From NCBI GenBank assembly GCA_963923455.1, contig CAWULT010000049.1, positions 1 through 30,589 on the forward strand: 30,589 bases of DNA, written 5' to 3'. The stretch's first letter is position 1. Each line of letters begins with the position of its first letter. Shown here one piece after another: positions 7,694 to 15,329 of the stretch. Below the pieces are notes generated by a model. It did not search any database, was not told where the DNA came from, and was given only the letters and a program-made list of their open reading frames with translations. Source of the stretch: CAWULT01 sp963923455. Lineage in GTDB: Bacteria; Acidobacteriota; Vicinamibacteria; Vicinamibacterales; UBA2999. Made by a program: the position numbers and the translations under genes.

Positions 7694-8545
7694 TCAGGCG
7701 CCCTCCCGGGCACGCGCCATCAGCGTCTCGCACTTCACGCGAATCTCGCTCGCGACCGCGAACGGATCGCCGTCTCGAAATCGTGGCAGGAACAGTTCCA
7801 CCGACACGGGGCCCGCGTAGCCCTTCTCCGCCAGCGTCCGGAGGGTCGGCACGATTGGCGCCACGCCGTCACCGGGAATCACGCGGGTCTGGCTGTCCAG
7901 CAGTTCCCGGGGACCGTCCGGCACGTCCTGGAAGTGCACGTGCGCGATCTCGCCCGCCTGGATGGCGTCGAGGTCCTCGAACCGGTTGAGCCCCGACCAG
8001 AAGTGGTAGAAGTCGAAGAGCACGCCGACGTTCGGGTGCGCGGCGTCGCGCGTGACCCGGAGCGCCGTCAACAAGGTCGACAGGTATGGCGACGAGCGGG
8101 CGAACTCGACGCTGCACGACATGTCGAACGCGCGGGCCGCGTCGCCGACCGCCCGCAGCTGCGCCGCCACGACCGTGTAATCCTCGAGGGCAATGCGCCG
8201 ATCGCCCAGGGCGGTGGCGTAGACCTTGCGCACGCCGAGGTGCGCGAACATCTCGAGGCGCGCCTTGAAACGGTCGATCGCCTCGGCATGGCGCGGGTTC
8301 GGCGCGACCAGGCCACCGACGCCCACCGCGCCGTGCACCGCGGTGAGGCCGTTGTCCGCCAACACGCCACGCGCGCCCTCGATCGTGTCCGTCGCGAGAA
8401 ACGCGTCGACCAGCGCCGCGTCGAGCTCGACGAGGGAGATCCCGGCCCTGGCCCATCCCTCGAGCGCCCGCCGGTAACCAGCGCCCGCCGACGTGTTCGT
8501 GTGCAGGCACAGCGTCATGCGGCCGGCTGGCGAAGACCCGTTCAT
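7694..8545 (-). CDS. Sugar phosphate isomerase/epimerase-like TIM barrel
   Basis: 283 residues, no signal peptide, of the xylose-isomerase-like (AP endonuclease 2) barrel superfamily. Candidate divalent-metal ligands are in the expected order: Glu147 (VEF), Asp178 and His181 (DFYHFW), His204 (HVHFQD) and Glu250 (SVELF), with a PGDG loop at 224-227. Members isomerise or epimerise sugars, inositol derivatives or hydroxypyruvate; the substrate is not evident. ATG 8545 is the first in-frame ATG after a TAATCT -10-like box that ends 7 nt upstream, so the mRNA may be leaderless. A second ATG at codon 10 is possible. It is the first gene of a minus-strand run leading to the cytochrome and ctaA. Confidence 0.85.
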   Translation of the reverse strand: MNGSSPAGRMTLCLHTNTSAGAGYRRALEGWARAGISLVELDAALVDAFLATDTIEGARGVLADNGLTAVHGAVGVGGLVAPNPRHAEAIDRFKARLEMFAHLGVRKVYATALGDRRIALEDYTVVAAQLRAVGDAARAFDMSCSVEFARSSPYLSTLLTALRVTRDAAHPNVGVLFDFYHFWSGLNRFEDLDAIQAGEIAHVHFQDVPDGPRELLDSQTRVIPGDGVAPIVPTLRTLAEKGYAGPVSVELFLPRFRDGDPFAVASEIRVKCETLMARAREGA

Positions 8546-8552
8546 GGGGCCT

Positions 8553-8558
8553 AGATTA
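8553..8558 (-). promoter_or_regulatory. -10-like TAATCT, probable leaderless start
   Basis: On the minus strand TAATCT is followed by AGGCCCC and then the ATG at 8545. A weak -35 match (TTGCGC) lies 17 nt upstream of the hexamer. The predicted transcription start coincides with the start codon. Confidence 0.45.
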
Positions 8559-8674
8559 GGCGGGCGCCCGCATCGGCGCAACGACGCGGGTGCCGCCCGT
8601 GCGATCCCCGGTGTCTTCTGCTACCCTCCCAGCGTTCGAGACGGGCTGCCCGGACGGATCGGAAGGACAAGCGC

Positions 8675-9730
8675 ATGCGTGCACTGATGGCGGGAGTGAT
8701 GGTGATCGTCGGACTGGCGGGCGCGGACGCTCCCGCCTGGGCACAGGCGAAGGGCTCGGCCGAGGCGTCGGCTGCGGCGGTCGCCAGGCCCGGGTGGGCG
8801 CCGCCGAAGACGCCGTGGGGCCACCCCGACCTCGAAGGTGTCTGGACCAGCGACGACATGCGCGGCGTGCCCATGTCCCGCCCGGCCCAGTTCGGGACGC
8901 GGCGCTCCCTCACCGACGAGGAGTTCGCCGCGCGCGACCGGGAACGGCGCGACGCCCGCGACGTCAACGACGCCCGGACGGGCACGTTCCGGAACGAGGA
9001 AGGCACACGCGCCTTCGGATACACGTCGCTCGTCATCGAGCCGCCGGACGGCCGGGTGCCGGCGCTGACCGCGGAGGCCCGCGCGCGCAGGATGGTGCCC
9101 GGCACCAACGGCGTCGGGCCCTTCGACTCCGTCGAGGACTTCAACCAGTACGACCGGTGCATCACGCGCGGCCTGGCGGGGTCATGGCTGCCGGTGGTCT
9201 ACGGCAACGGCGCGCGCATCCTCCAGACGCCCGACTCGGTGATCATCGCCTACGAGATGGTGCACGACACCCGCGTGATCCCGCTCGACGGCCGCCCGCA
9301 CATCGGCAGCGGCATCCGGCAGCTGATGGGCGACTCGCGCGGCCGCTGGGAGGGCAATACGCTGGTCATCGAGACCACCAACTTCACCGACCGCACCGCC
9401 ATCGGCCCCAACGGCAACGGTCCCCGGCACAGCGAAGCCGCCAGGATGACGGAGCGGCTGACGCGCATCGACCCGGAGATGCTCGACTACCAGTTGCGGA
9501 TCGAGGACCCGAAGACCTATGCGGCGCCCTGGACGCTGCGCATGACGCTGACCACGCAGCCCGGCTACGTCATCTACGAGTACGGCTGTCACGAGGGCAA
9601 CGGTGCGGTGAAGAACTCGCTCAGCGGTGAGCGCATCTACGAACAGCAGGCCGCCGAGAACGCCCGCAAGGGGCTGCCGCCGCCGGAGCGGGTGTTCGAG
9701 AAGGTGAACGGCGACGATCGCGGCCGCTAG
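8675..9730 (+). CDS. Secreted 'DPDLxG' family protein of unknown function, copy A
   Basis: 351 residues with a signal peptide (cleavage near AWAQA). The mature chain opens with TPWGHPDLEGVW. Further conserved blocks are YDRCITRG (Cys162), YEMVHDTRVIPLDGRP, GDSRGRWEGNTLVIETTNFTD, a MTERL...EDPKTY...PWTLRM segment, and YGCHEGN (Cys305, His306). I know this pattern as a hypothetical family common in Acidobacteria and have no function for it. Copies B (14246-15262) and C (20281-21090, divergent) are in this window. GGAAGGA seven nt before the ATG supports the start. It is divergent from the isomerase-like gene across 129 bp and convergent with the protease gene across 30 bp. The two conserved cysteines could form a disulfide in the periplasm; this is inference. 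Confidence 0.85.
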   Translation: MRALMAGVMVIVGLAGADAPAWAQAKGSAEASAAAVARPGWAPPKTPWGHPDLEGVWTSDDMRGVPMSRPAQFGTRRSLTDEEFAARDRERRDARDVNDARTGTFRNEEGTRAFGYTSLVIEPPDGRVPALTAEARARRMVPGTNGVGPFDSVEDFNQYDRCITRGLAGSWLPVVYGNGARILQTPDSVIIAYEMVHDTRVIPLDGRPHIGSGIRQLMGDSRGRWEGNTLVIETTNFTDRTAIGPNGNGPRHSEAARMTERLTRIDPEMLDYQLRIEDPKTYAAPWTLRMTLTTQPGYVIYEYGCHEGNGAVKNSLSGERIYEQQAAENARKGLPPPERVFEKVNGDDRGR

Positions 9731-9760
9731 GAGGGGCCCGGGGGGCGTGGGCGGCCTGTG

Positions 9761-11065
9761 TCAGCGGTCCCAGCCCGACCAATCGAGCTTGTACTTCCGC
9801 CGGAGGTCCCGGGTCGTGCCCGGATAGACGCCTGCCTGGCGAGCCGCCGCGTTTGCCCGGCGGACCTCGCCGTCGATGGACTGGGCGTCCTCCGCGATGT
9901 TGCTCAACCACGCATGACAGTCACCCGTCGCCCGGTCGGCGAGGCCGCGGTCGGCCAGCAGGCCGAACCAGGCCCGGCTTCCCGCCGCGGCGCGCGTGTC
10001 GGGACCGCAGTCGGAGCGCGACCGCTGCCAGGTGGCGTCCAGCCGGTCGGCGTGCCGGGCCAGCGTCTGCATGACCCCCTCGAACTCCCGCGCACCGCGG
10101 TCACGCACGTCGTCGCTGTCGTTCCGGCGTGGCGACCCGTCGACCGCGGCCAGGTCCAGGCCTCGACCGGGCGTCGCGGGGCCCCAGGCCACCGATGGGC
10201 CTCGCCCTTCGACGAGCCGCACGCCATGGTCGATGCCGAGCGCGAGCCCGAGTGATTCGCCGGCCTTGAACTTCGCCGTGGTGATCCCGATGACGTAGCC
10301 GCGGTCGTCGACGAGTGGGCCGCCGCTGTTGCCCGGGTTGATCGCCGCGTCGGTCTGGACGTAGGTGAGCCCGCCGATCGTCCGGACCGCGCTGACGATG
10401 CCGCGCGTCACGGTGCTGCGGAGGACACCGAGCGGCGAGCCCACGGCGAGCACTTCCCCGCCGACGCGCAGGTCGACGGCGCTGCCCAGCGCCAGGAGCG
10501 GCTGGCCGGGCGTCGGACGGTCGACGTGGACGATCGCGACGTCGGCGTCGGTGGCCGTCTGCCTCACGCTGCCCGTCGTCGTCTCACCGCTGGCCAGGCG
10601 GATCTTCAGCAGGCCGCCGCCCTCGACGACGTGGCGGTTGGTCAGGACGACACCCTGGTCGACGAAGAATCCGCTGCCGACGCCCGCACTCGACTCGATC
10701 GTGACGACCGCGGGCATCACCGCGCGGACGATGTCCTCGCGCGTCGGCGGACCGCCGTTGGCACCCGCCGGCGGCCGGGCACCATTGCTGAACCGCGACG
10801 GCGTGCGCCCGTCGAGCCGGGCGCCGGACTCGTCCTTCAGGTCGCCGGTCGAGAAACTGCGCGAAGGGACCTGCGTGGATTGGCGCTGTTCCGCCGCCCG
10901 CTGCGCGGCCTCGCCGAGGGACTGGGCCATCGGCCCGGACGGCGCGGCCGCGAGCATCACGCAGACTCCGGCCGCACCGGCCACGGACACCGGGCGACGA
11001 CGCGCCGGCGATGACGACGATGCGGAGCGGGACATCATCTCCCTGGTCGTCTCGGCTCGGCCCAT
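9761..11065 (-). CDS. Exported trypsin-like serine protease, HtrA-like without PDZ
   Basis: 434 residues. After a polar, Arg-containing N-region and a hydrophobic segment ending near PMAQ comes a low-complexity linker (50-105). A trypsin-like S1C domain follows with triad His145 (LTNRHVVEG), Asp175 (DADVAIVHV) and Ser247 (NPGNSGGPL). The rest, from about 280 to 434, is not a PDZ domain. It is an Arg-rich helical tail with two cysteines (SDCGPD, GDCHAW) that ends RRKYKLDWSGWDR. Periplasmic quality-control or signalling cleavage is likely. ATG 11065 has GGAG three nt upstream; ATG 11038 or 11035 are alternatives with AGGGAG too close. It is divergent from the esterase gene and convergent with copy A of the DPDLxG family. 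Confidence 0.85.
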   Translation of the reverse strand: MGRAETTREMMSRSASSSSPARRRPVSVAGAAGVCVMLAAAPSGPMAQSLGEAAQRAAEQRQSTQVPSRSFSTGDLKDESGARLDGRTPSRFSNGARPPAGANGGPPTREDIVRAVMPAVVTIESSAGVGSGFFVDQGVVLTNRHVVEGGGLLKIRLASGETTTGSVRQTATDADVAIVHVDRPTPGQPLLALGSAVDLRVGGEVLAVGSPLGVLRSTVTRGIVSAVRTIGGLTYVQTDAAINPGNSGGPLVDDRGYVIGITTAKFKAGESLGLALGIDHGVRLVEGRGPSVAWGPATPGRGLDLAAVDGSPRRNDSDDVRDRGAREFEGVMQTLARHADRLDATWQRSRSDCGPDTRAAAGSRAWFGLLADRGLADRATGDCHAWLSNIAEDAQSIDGEVRRANAAARQAGVYPGTTRDLRRKYKLDWSGWDR

Positions 11066-11166
11066 CGGCTCCAACAGCCTGGCGCGTGAAAGGTGATGAG
11101 ATCGCCGGCATCCTTGCGTTACATTTGCGGCGTTCCGCTCGCTACCGGACAGGGGGAAAACGATCT

Positions 11167-12153
11167 ATGACGCGACTCACCAGACGGGGATTCGTCAAGG
11201 CATCGGCCTCGAGCGTCATCGCCGCGACACCGGCGCTCACGGCGCTGTCGCTTCAGGCGCAGGGGCGTGCGCCCGACACGGGGAACCTCCGCGTCGAGAA
11301 GGACATCGTCTTCGGCAAGGGGGGCGACAAGGATCTCACCCTCGACGTCTATCGACCGCCCCAGAACGTGGCGTCGAAGCGCATGGCCATCGTGCACCTC
11401 TTCGGAGGCGGCTTCTTCGTCGGCAACAAGAACGCCGGCTACATCATCAACGACGCCAAGGCGCTGGGTGCCAGGGGCTATACGAGCATCTCGGCGAACT
11501 ACCGGCTCCAGAGCGAGGGCCTGTGGCCGGCCCAGCTCCACGACACCAAGGCCGCGATCCGCTGGACCCGCGCGAACGCCGATCGCCTCGGCGTCGACCC
11601 CAACCGCATCGTCGTCGCCGGCTATTCGGCGGGCGGGATGCTGGCCCTCATGGCCGCCGGCACGAACGGACGCAGGGAGTTCGAGGGCACCGGCGGCAAC
11701 GCAGGCGTGAGCTCCGAGGTGAACGCCTGCATCGGCGTCTATCCCCTGGCCAGTGCGCAGACCGCCACGGGCCTCTTTGCGCAGGGCCAGGCCACGCCCG
11801 AGACCATCGCCGCCGCGTCGCCGACGTCCTACATCACCAAGGGATTCGCACCGACGATCTTCATCCACGGCACGAACGACGGGACCATTCCGGCGCAGTC
11901 CAGCATCGACTTCTGGACGAAGCTGCACGCCCTCGACGTGCCGTCCGCGCTGACGCTCATCCAGGGCGCCGATCACGCCTTCGACAACACGGCGTTCGAC
12001 GCGATCGAGGTCATGGCCCAGTCGATCGACCTGTTCCTCGACCGGCTCATCGTCAATCCGACTCCGTACCAGCGGTTCGGGGGCGGGGGCGGCGGCCGCG
12101 GGCGCGAGGGACGTGGCGGCCGCGGCGGCCCCGGCCCGGGTGGCCGCCAGTGA
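11167..12153 (+). CDS. Tat-exported alpha/beta hydrolase (esterase/lipase-like)
   Basis: 328 residues. The N-terminus TRRGFVKAS (Arg6-Arg7) is a twin-arginine signal. The catalytic domain of the carboxylesterase/BD-FAE type has an oxyanion loop HLFGGGFFVG, nucleophile Ser154 in GYSAGG, Asp238 in HGTNDGTIP and His270 in GADHAFDN, in the expected order. The C-terminus after YQRF is a run of about 24 residues that is almost all Gly, Arg and Pro. The start at 11167 follows AGGGGGAAA; an in-frame codon at 11011 would put the Tat signal 52 residues inside. It is the first gene of a co-directional run to 17288, with the MmgE/PrpD frame beginning 20 nt after its stop. It probably hydrolyses an ester or lactone in the periplasm; the substrate is unknown. 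Confidence 0.9.
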   Translation: MTRLTRRGFVKASASSVIAATPALTALSLQAQGRAPDTGNLRVEKDIVFGKGGDKDLTLDVYRPPQNVASKRMAIVHLFGGGFFVGNKNAGYIINDAKALGARGYTSISANYRLQSEGLWPAQLHDTKAAIRWTRANADRLGVDPNRIVVAGYSAGGMLALMAAGTNGRREFEGTGGNAGVSSEVNACIGVYPLASAQTATGLFAQGQATPETIAAASPTSYITKGFAPTIFIHGTNDGTIPAQSSIDFWTKLHALDVPSALTLIQGADHAFDNTAFDAIEVMAQSIDLFLDRLIVNPTPYQRFGGGGGGRGREGRGGRGGPGPGGRQ

Positions 12154-12172
12154 GCCGTCCGCCCGGGATCCC

Positions 12173-12337
12173 GTGACCGCCCCTGCGGAGCCGCGGCAAC
12201 TGTGACGCCTCGCGCGCGAGGCCCGCGCGGCCTTCCCCTCCCTGTCGGCCGACGCGCTGGCAAAGGCGCGGGTCTGCCTGGCGGACCTCATCGGCTGCGC
12301 GTACGAGGCGGCGCACCTGCCATGGAGCCGGCAGGCG
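12173..12337 (+). other. In-frame 5' extension of the MmgE/PrpD gene, interrupted by TGA
   Basis: Reading the MmgE/PrpD frame backwards from 12338 gives family-like N-terminal sequence (FPSLSADALAKARVCLADL). This region has no ATG, GTG or TTG until a TGA at 12203-12205. Upstream of that stop the same frame continues to a GTG at 12173 (VTAPAEPRQL), 20 nt after the esterase stop. The natural start is therefore probably 12173 with a nonsense codon at codon 11. A C-to-T change (CGA to TGA) would be sufficient. A sequencing error or an indel are alternatives. Confidence 0.55.
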
Positions 12338-13543
12338 GTGGCGCTGGCCCGGCCGACGGCGCCCGGCGCACGCATCCTCGGCACGCACCTCGTCGTGCAT
12401 CCCGGTGACGCGGCCTTCGCGAACGCGGTGATGGGACACGGGCTCGTCCGCGAGGACATGCACGCCGCCAGCATCTGCCATCACGGCGTGGTCGTGTGGC
12501 CGGCGCTGCTGGCGCTGGCCGAAGGACAGGCCGTGAGCGGCGACACCTTGCTCCGATCGGCGGTCGTGGCCTACGAGGCGGGCGCGCGCCTCGGGCGGGC
12601 GCTGATGGACGCCGACCTCGCGCGGCTCTTCCGGCCGACGGGCCTGGTGAGCCCCATCGGCGCGGCGCTCGGCGGCGCCCTGATGCTGGGGCTCCCGGAG
12701 GACGCCACGGTCGCCGCGATGGCCCTGGCCGCCAACACGAGCAGCGGCCTGAACCAGTGGCCGCACTCGGGCAGCGGCGACATGTACTTCCATCCCGGCT
12801 TTGCCGCGCGCAACGCCGTCTCGTGCGTGCTGCTGGCCCGCGAAGGCGCCCAGGCCTCCGAGGATGCCCTGGAGGGTGAGGCGGGGCTCTTCCGGGCCTT
12901 CCGCCGCGCCGAGGCGCCCACGATCTCGCTCTTCACGGGCGGCCGGGCGGAGATCCTCGACGTCTACAACAAGCCTGCGCCCGCGTGTAACTTCGCGCAG
13001 ACCGCGTGTCAGGCCGCGCTGCAGCTCACGCGTGAGGACGGAGTGCGCGCCGAGGAGATCGCCGCCGTCGACGTGCGCGTGTCGCGCGCGGCGTTCGCCT
13101 ATCCGGGCTGCGACTTCAGCGGTCCGTTCGTACGCCCGCTGCAGGCGAAGATGAGCATTCAGTACGGCGTGGCCGCCGTGCTCGCGAGCGGGGCGCTCGC
13201 CGAGTCCAACTACGCACGCCTCGACGTCCCGGCGGTGCAGCGCCTCATCGACGCGATGCGACTCGACGTGGACGCCGGATTCACGCAGAACTTTCCCCGA
13301 CAGCAGGGCGCCTCCGTGACGGTGCGCCTGGCCGACGGACGCACCGTCACGCGCACGTTGCCCGACGTGGTGCCCGCGACGCCCCACGAGGTGGCGCAGC
13401 GCTGCCATGAGGCCGTCGCCGCGCGTCTCGGCACGGCCGGGGCCGAGCGTGTGCGTACCGGTCTCGACCGTCTGCCGGCGCTGGCGGACGTGGACGTCCT
13501 GCTGATGGCCTGCGACGGCGGGCCGGACAGAGAGGACGCATGA
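12338..13543 (+). CDS. MmgE/PrpD family protein (5' end disrupted)
   Basis: 401 residues from GTG 12338, the longest open frame with a standard start; the family N-terminus seems to begin about 45 codons earlier, behind an in-frame TGA. MmgE/PrpD proteins are cytoplasmic dehydratases, decarboxylases or epimerases of small carboxylic acids (2-methylcitrate dehydratase PrpD, cis-aconitate decarboxylase). Family-like features are the alpha-helical domain 1 (HGLVREDMHAASICHHGVVVWPALLALAE; SPIGAALGGALMLGL), the KPAPACNFAQTACQAAL segment, KMSIQYGVAAVLASGAL, and a C-terminal return to domain 1. No signal peptide is seen. The stop overlaps the SnoaL-like start (ATGA), so the two are translationally coupled. 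The gene may be inactive if the TGA is real. The substrate is unknown. Confidence 0.8.
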   Translation: MALARPTAPGARILGTHLVVHPGDAAFANAVMGHGLVREDMHAASICHHGVVVWPALLALAEGQAVSGDTLLRSAVVAYEAGARLGRALMDADLARLFRPTGLVSPIGAALGGALMLGLPEDATVAAMALAANTSSGLNQWPHSGSGDMYFHPGFAARNAVSCVLLAREGAQASEDALEGEAGLFRAFRRAEAPTISLFTGGRAEILDVYNKPAPACNFAQTACQAALQLTREDGVRAEEIAAVDVRVSRAAFAYPGCDFSGPFVRPLQAKMSIQYGVAAVLASGALAESNYARLDVPAVQRLIDAMRLDVDAGFTQNFPRQQGASVTVRLADGRTVTRTLPDVVPATPHEVAQRCHEAVAARLGTAGAERVRTGLDRLPALADVDVLLMACDGGPDREDA

Positions 13544-14106
13544 CTCTGCCCACCGCGCTCCGGCTGCCGCTCGTGCTGACCGCTGCCGCCGTGCTCGCGC
13601 AGGCCGCCCACGCGCAGACCCGCGACCTCACCCCGCTGGACTACGTCGATATTCAGCGGCTGGCGGCGAAGTACGCCTACGCCATCGACCGCTGCACGAA
13701 CCGTGGTTACGACTACGCGGACCTGTACACCCCTGACGGCATGTTCGCCACGTCGCGGGGTGGACGCATCCTGAACACCTACGCGGGCCGCGAGCGGCTG
13801 GCCGAGGCGGCACGCGGCGGACGCCCCGACTGCTCGGACGTGCCGTGGGCGGGAATCGTCCACGTGATGGCCAACCACGTCGTCGAGCCCTCACGCGAAG
13901 GCGCCACAGGCAAGGTGTACCTCATCGCGATCGGCCTCGACGGCGAGCCCGGCAAGGTGGAGGCGCAGGGCCACTACGAGGACGTCTACGTGCGCACGCC
14001 CCAGGGTTGGCGGTTCAAGTCGCGCACGCACGTGTTGTCGGCCACGCAGCAGGAAGTGTCGAGCGGTTCCCGGCCCACGGCCCCCGCCGGAACCGGGCAG
14101 CGCTGA
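13540..14106 (+). CDS. Exported SnoaL-like (NTF2-fold) protein
   Basis: 188 residues. Signal peptide MTLPTALRLPLVLTAAAVLAQAAHAQ is followed by an NTF2-like alpha+beta domain of the SnoaL type: DYVDIQRLAAKYAYAIDRC opens the family helix, YADLYTPDGMFATS follows, and HVMANHVVEPS and GHYEDVYVRTPQGWRFKSRTHV form the sheet. Such domains act as small isomerases, dehydratases or binding modules. A cytoplasmic MmgE/PrpD protein and an exported SnoaL-like protein made from overlapping genes is an uncommon pairing. The start overlaps the previous stop by 4 nt. The C-terminal about 20 residues are Ser/Pro/Thr-rich and probably disordered. Confidence 0.82.
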   Translation: MTLPTALRLPLVLTAAAVLAQAAHAQTRDLTPLDYVDIQRLAAKYAYAIDRCTNRGYDYADLYTPDGMFATSRGGRILNTYAGRERLAEAARGGRPDCSDVPWAGIVHVMANHVVEPSREGATGKVYLIAIGLDGEPGKVEAQGHYEDVYVRTPQGWRFKSRTHVLSATQQEVSSGSRPTAPAGTGQR

Positions 14107-14188
14107 GCCAGCGCCGGGCTCCGGGCCGAACACCGTCCACGTGCCCGACCCGACATCGTCAGGCCCCTCGACGATGGAACGCGAGCGT

Positions 14189-14210
14189 CTCTACCGCGAA
14201 GTAGGTAGAG
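14189..14210 (+). promoter_or_regulatory. Hairpin upstream of DPDLxG copy B
   Basis: Perfect 7-bp inverted repeat CTCTACC, 8-nt loop GCGAAGTA, GGTAGAG. It extends outward by about four more pairs (CGTC/GACG) with one bulged base. It sits in the 139-bp gap between the SnoaL-like and DPDLxG genes, about 35 nt before the chosen start. There is no U-tract after it. It could be a terminator of the upstream genes, an operator or a leader structure. Confidence 0.4.
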
Positions 14211-14245
14211 GACGGTTGCGCGGTTCTGCCGGACAATCAGGGCCG

Positions 14246-15262
14246 ATGCCCGCCAATCGACCGCCAGCAGGATGGAAGGCGAGACGGATGGGTGGGTTCG
14301 CGGCCGTGGCGGCGGTCAGCGCCCTCGTGCTGACCGCGCACACGGTGGCGCAGCAGGCGCCGCGGGCCGGGTACGTGGCGCCGCGGACGCCCTGGGGTGA
14401 TCCCGACCTGCAGGGCATCTACACGAACAAGGACGAGAACAATACGCCGTTCGAGCGGCCCGCGGAGCTGGCGGGCCGGCGCCTGGCGGACTTCGGCGAG
14501 GCGGAGATGGCCGCGCTCCGGAAGGAGCGCCAGGAAACCGCGGCCAGACAGGCCCGCAGCATCGGTGGCACGGCCGAGGAAGACACCGGCGCCGGTCCAC
14601 CCCACTGGTACGAACACTTCGACGCGGCCAACGCGCAACCCTGGCTCGTCATCGAGCCCGAGGACGGCCTGGTGCCGCCACTCCTGCCTGGCGCGCGGGC
14701 CCGGGCCGCCGCGCGGGCCGCCGCACGCGCCGGACGCGGCCCGGCCGACTCGTACGCGGATCGCAGCCTCTACGACCGGTGCATCTCTCGCGGCGTGCCC
14801 GACACCATGCGGCCGATCATCTACGGCGCGTCGTACGACATCACGCAGGCGCCGGGCTACGTGGTGATCCGCTACGAGATGATTCACGACGTCCGGGTCG
14901 TTCCGCTCGACGGCCGGCCCGCGCTGTCGCCTGCGATCCGGCAGTACATGGGCGACGCACGGGGCTGGTGGGACGGCGATACGCTGGTGGTGCGGACCAC
15001 CAACGTGCACGACGCCCTGATCTACCGGGGCGCGTCGTCGGGGCTCACCGTGACCGAGCGCTTCACGCCCGTGGATCGCAACACCATCAGCTGGACGGCG
15101 CGCATGGAGGATCCCACCACCTGGGAACGCCCGTGGGCCATCCGGATGCCGCTCAAGCGCGACGACTCGCAGGCCATCTTCGAGTTCGCCTGCCACGAAG
15201 GCAACCGGGCCCTGGCCAACATCATGAGCGCCGCACGCGCGGAAGAAGCGCGGCGCCCGTGA
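14246..15262 (+). CDS. Secreted 'DPDLxG' family protein of unknown function, copy B
   Basis: 338 residues. The chosen start MPANRPPAGWKARRMGG gives a basic n-region before the hydrophobic core (FAAVAAVSALVLTAHTVAQQ); ATG 14288, with GGAAGG eight nt upstream, is a good alternative, while ATG 14141 adds a polar leader. The mature part begins TPWGDPDLQGIY. It shares YDRCISRG (Cys179), YEMIHDVRVVPLDGRP, GDARGWWDGDTLVVRTTN, TERFTPVDRNT, EDPTTWERPW and CHEGN (Cys316, His317) with copy A. Between the first two blocks it has an extra helical, Ala/Arg-rich insertion (about residues 150-170). It lies 67 nt upstream of the quinoprotein cytochrome on the same strand, so a joint role in a periplasmic oxidation is possible; this is inference. 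Confidence 0.83.
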   Translation: MPANRPPAGWKARRMGGFAAVAAVSALVLTAHTVAQQAPRAGYVAPRTPWGDPDLQGIYTNKDENNTPFERPAELAGRRLADFGEAEMAALRKERQETAARQARSIGGTAEEDTGAGPPHWYEHFDAANAQPWLVIEPEDGLVPPLLPGARARAAARAAARAGRGPADSYADRSLYDRCISRGVPDTMRPIIYGASYDITQAPGYVVIRYEMIHDVRVVPLDGRPALSPAIRQYMGDARGWWDGDTLVVRTTNVHDALIYRGASSGLTVTERFTPVDRNTISWTARMEDPTTWERPWAIRMPLKRDDSQAIFEFACHEGNRALANIMSAARAEEARRP

Positions 15263-15270
15263 GGCGAGCC

Positions 15271-15282
15271 GGCCTCGAGGCC
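15271..15282. promoter_or_regulatory. 12-bp palindrome GGCCTCGAGGCC
   Basis: A perfect palindrome in the 67-bp gap before the quinoprotein gene, followed 6 nt later by TAGACT (15289-15294), a possible -10 box. It could be an operator or a weak terminator. A GC palindrome of this length can also occur by chance. Confidence 0.25.
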
Positions 15283-15329
15283 TCGATGTAGACTGGGCGG
15301 CGCGCGAGCGCCACCGCGCGAGGGCAACG

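Noticed and set aside
6344..8554. A 736-codon plus-strand frame across ctaA, the cytochrome and the isomerase gene
   Set aside because: It spans three recognisable minus-strand genes and their intergenic gaps, and its translation is Arg/Gly/Pro-rich without domains.
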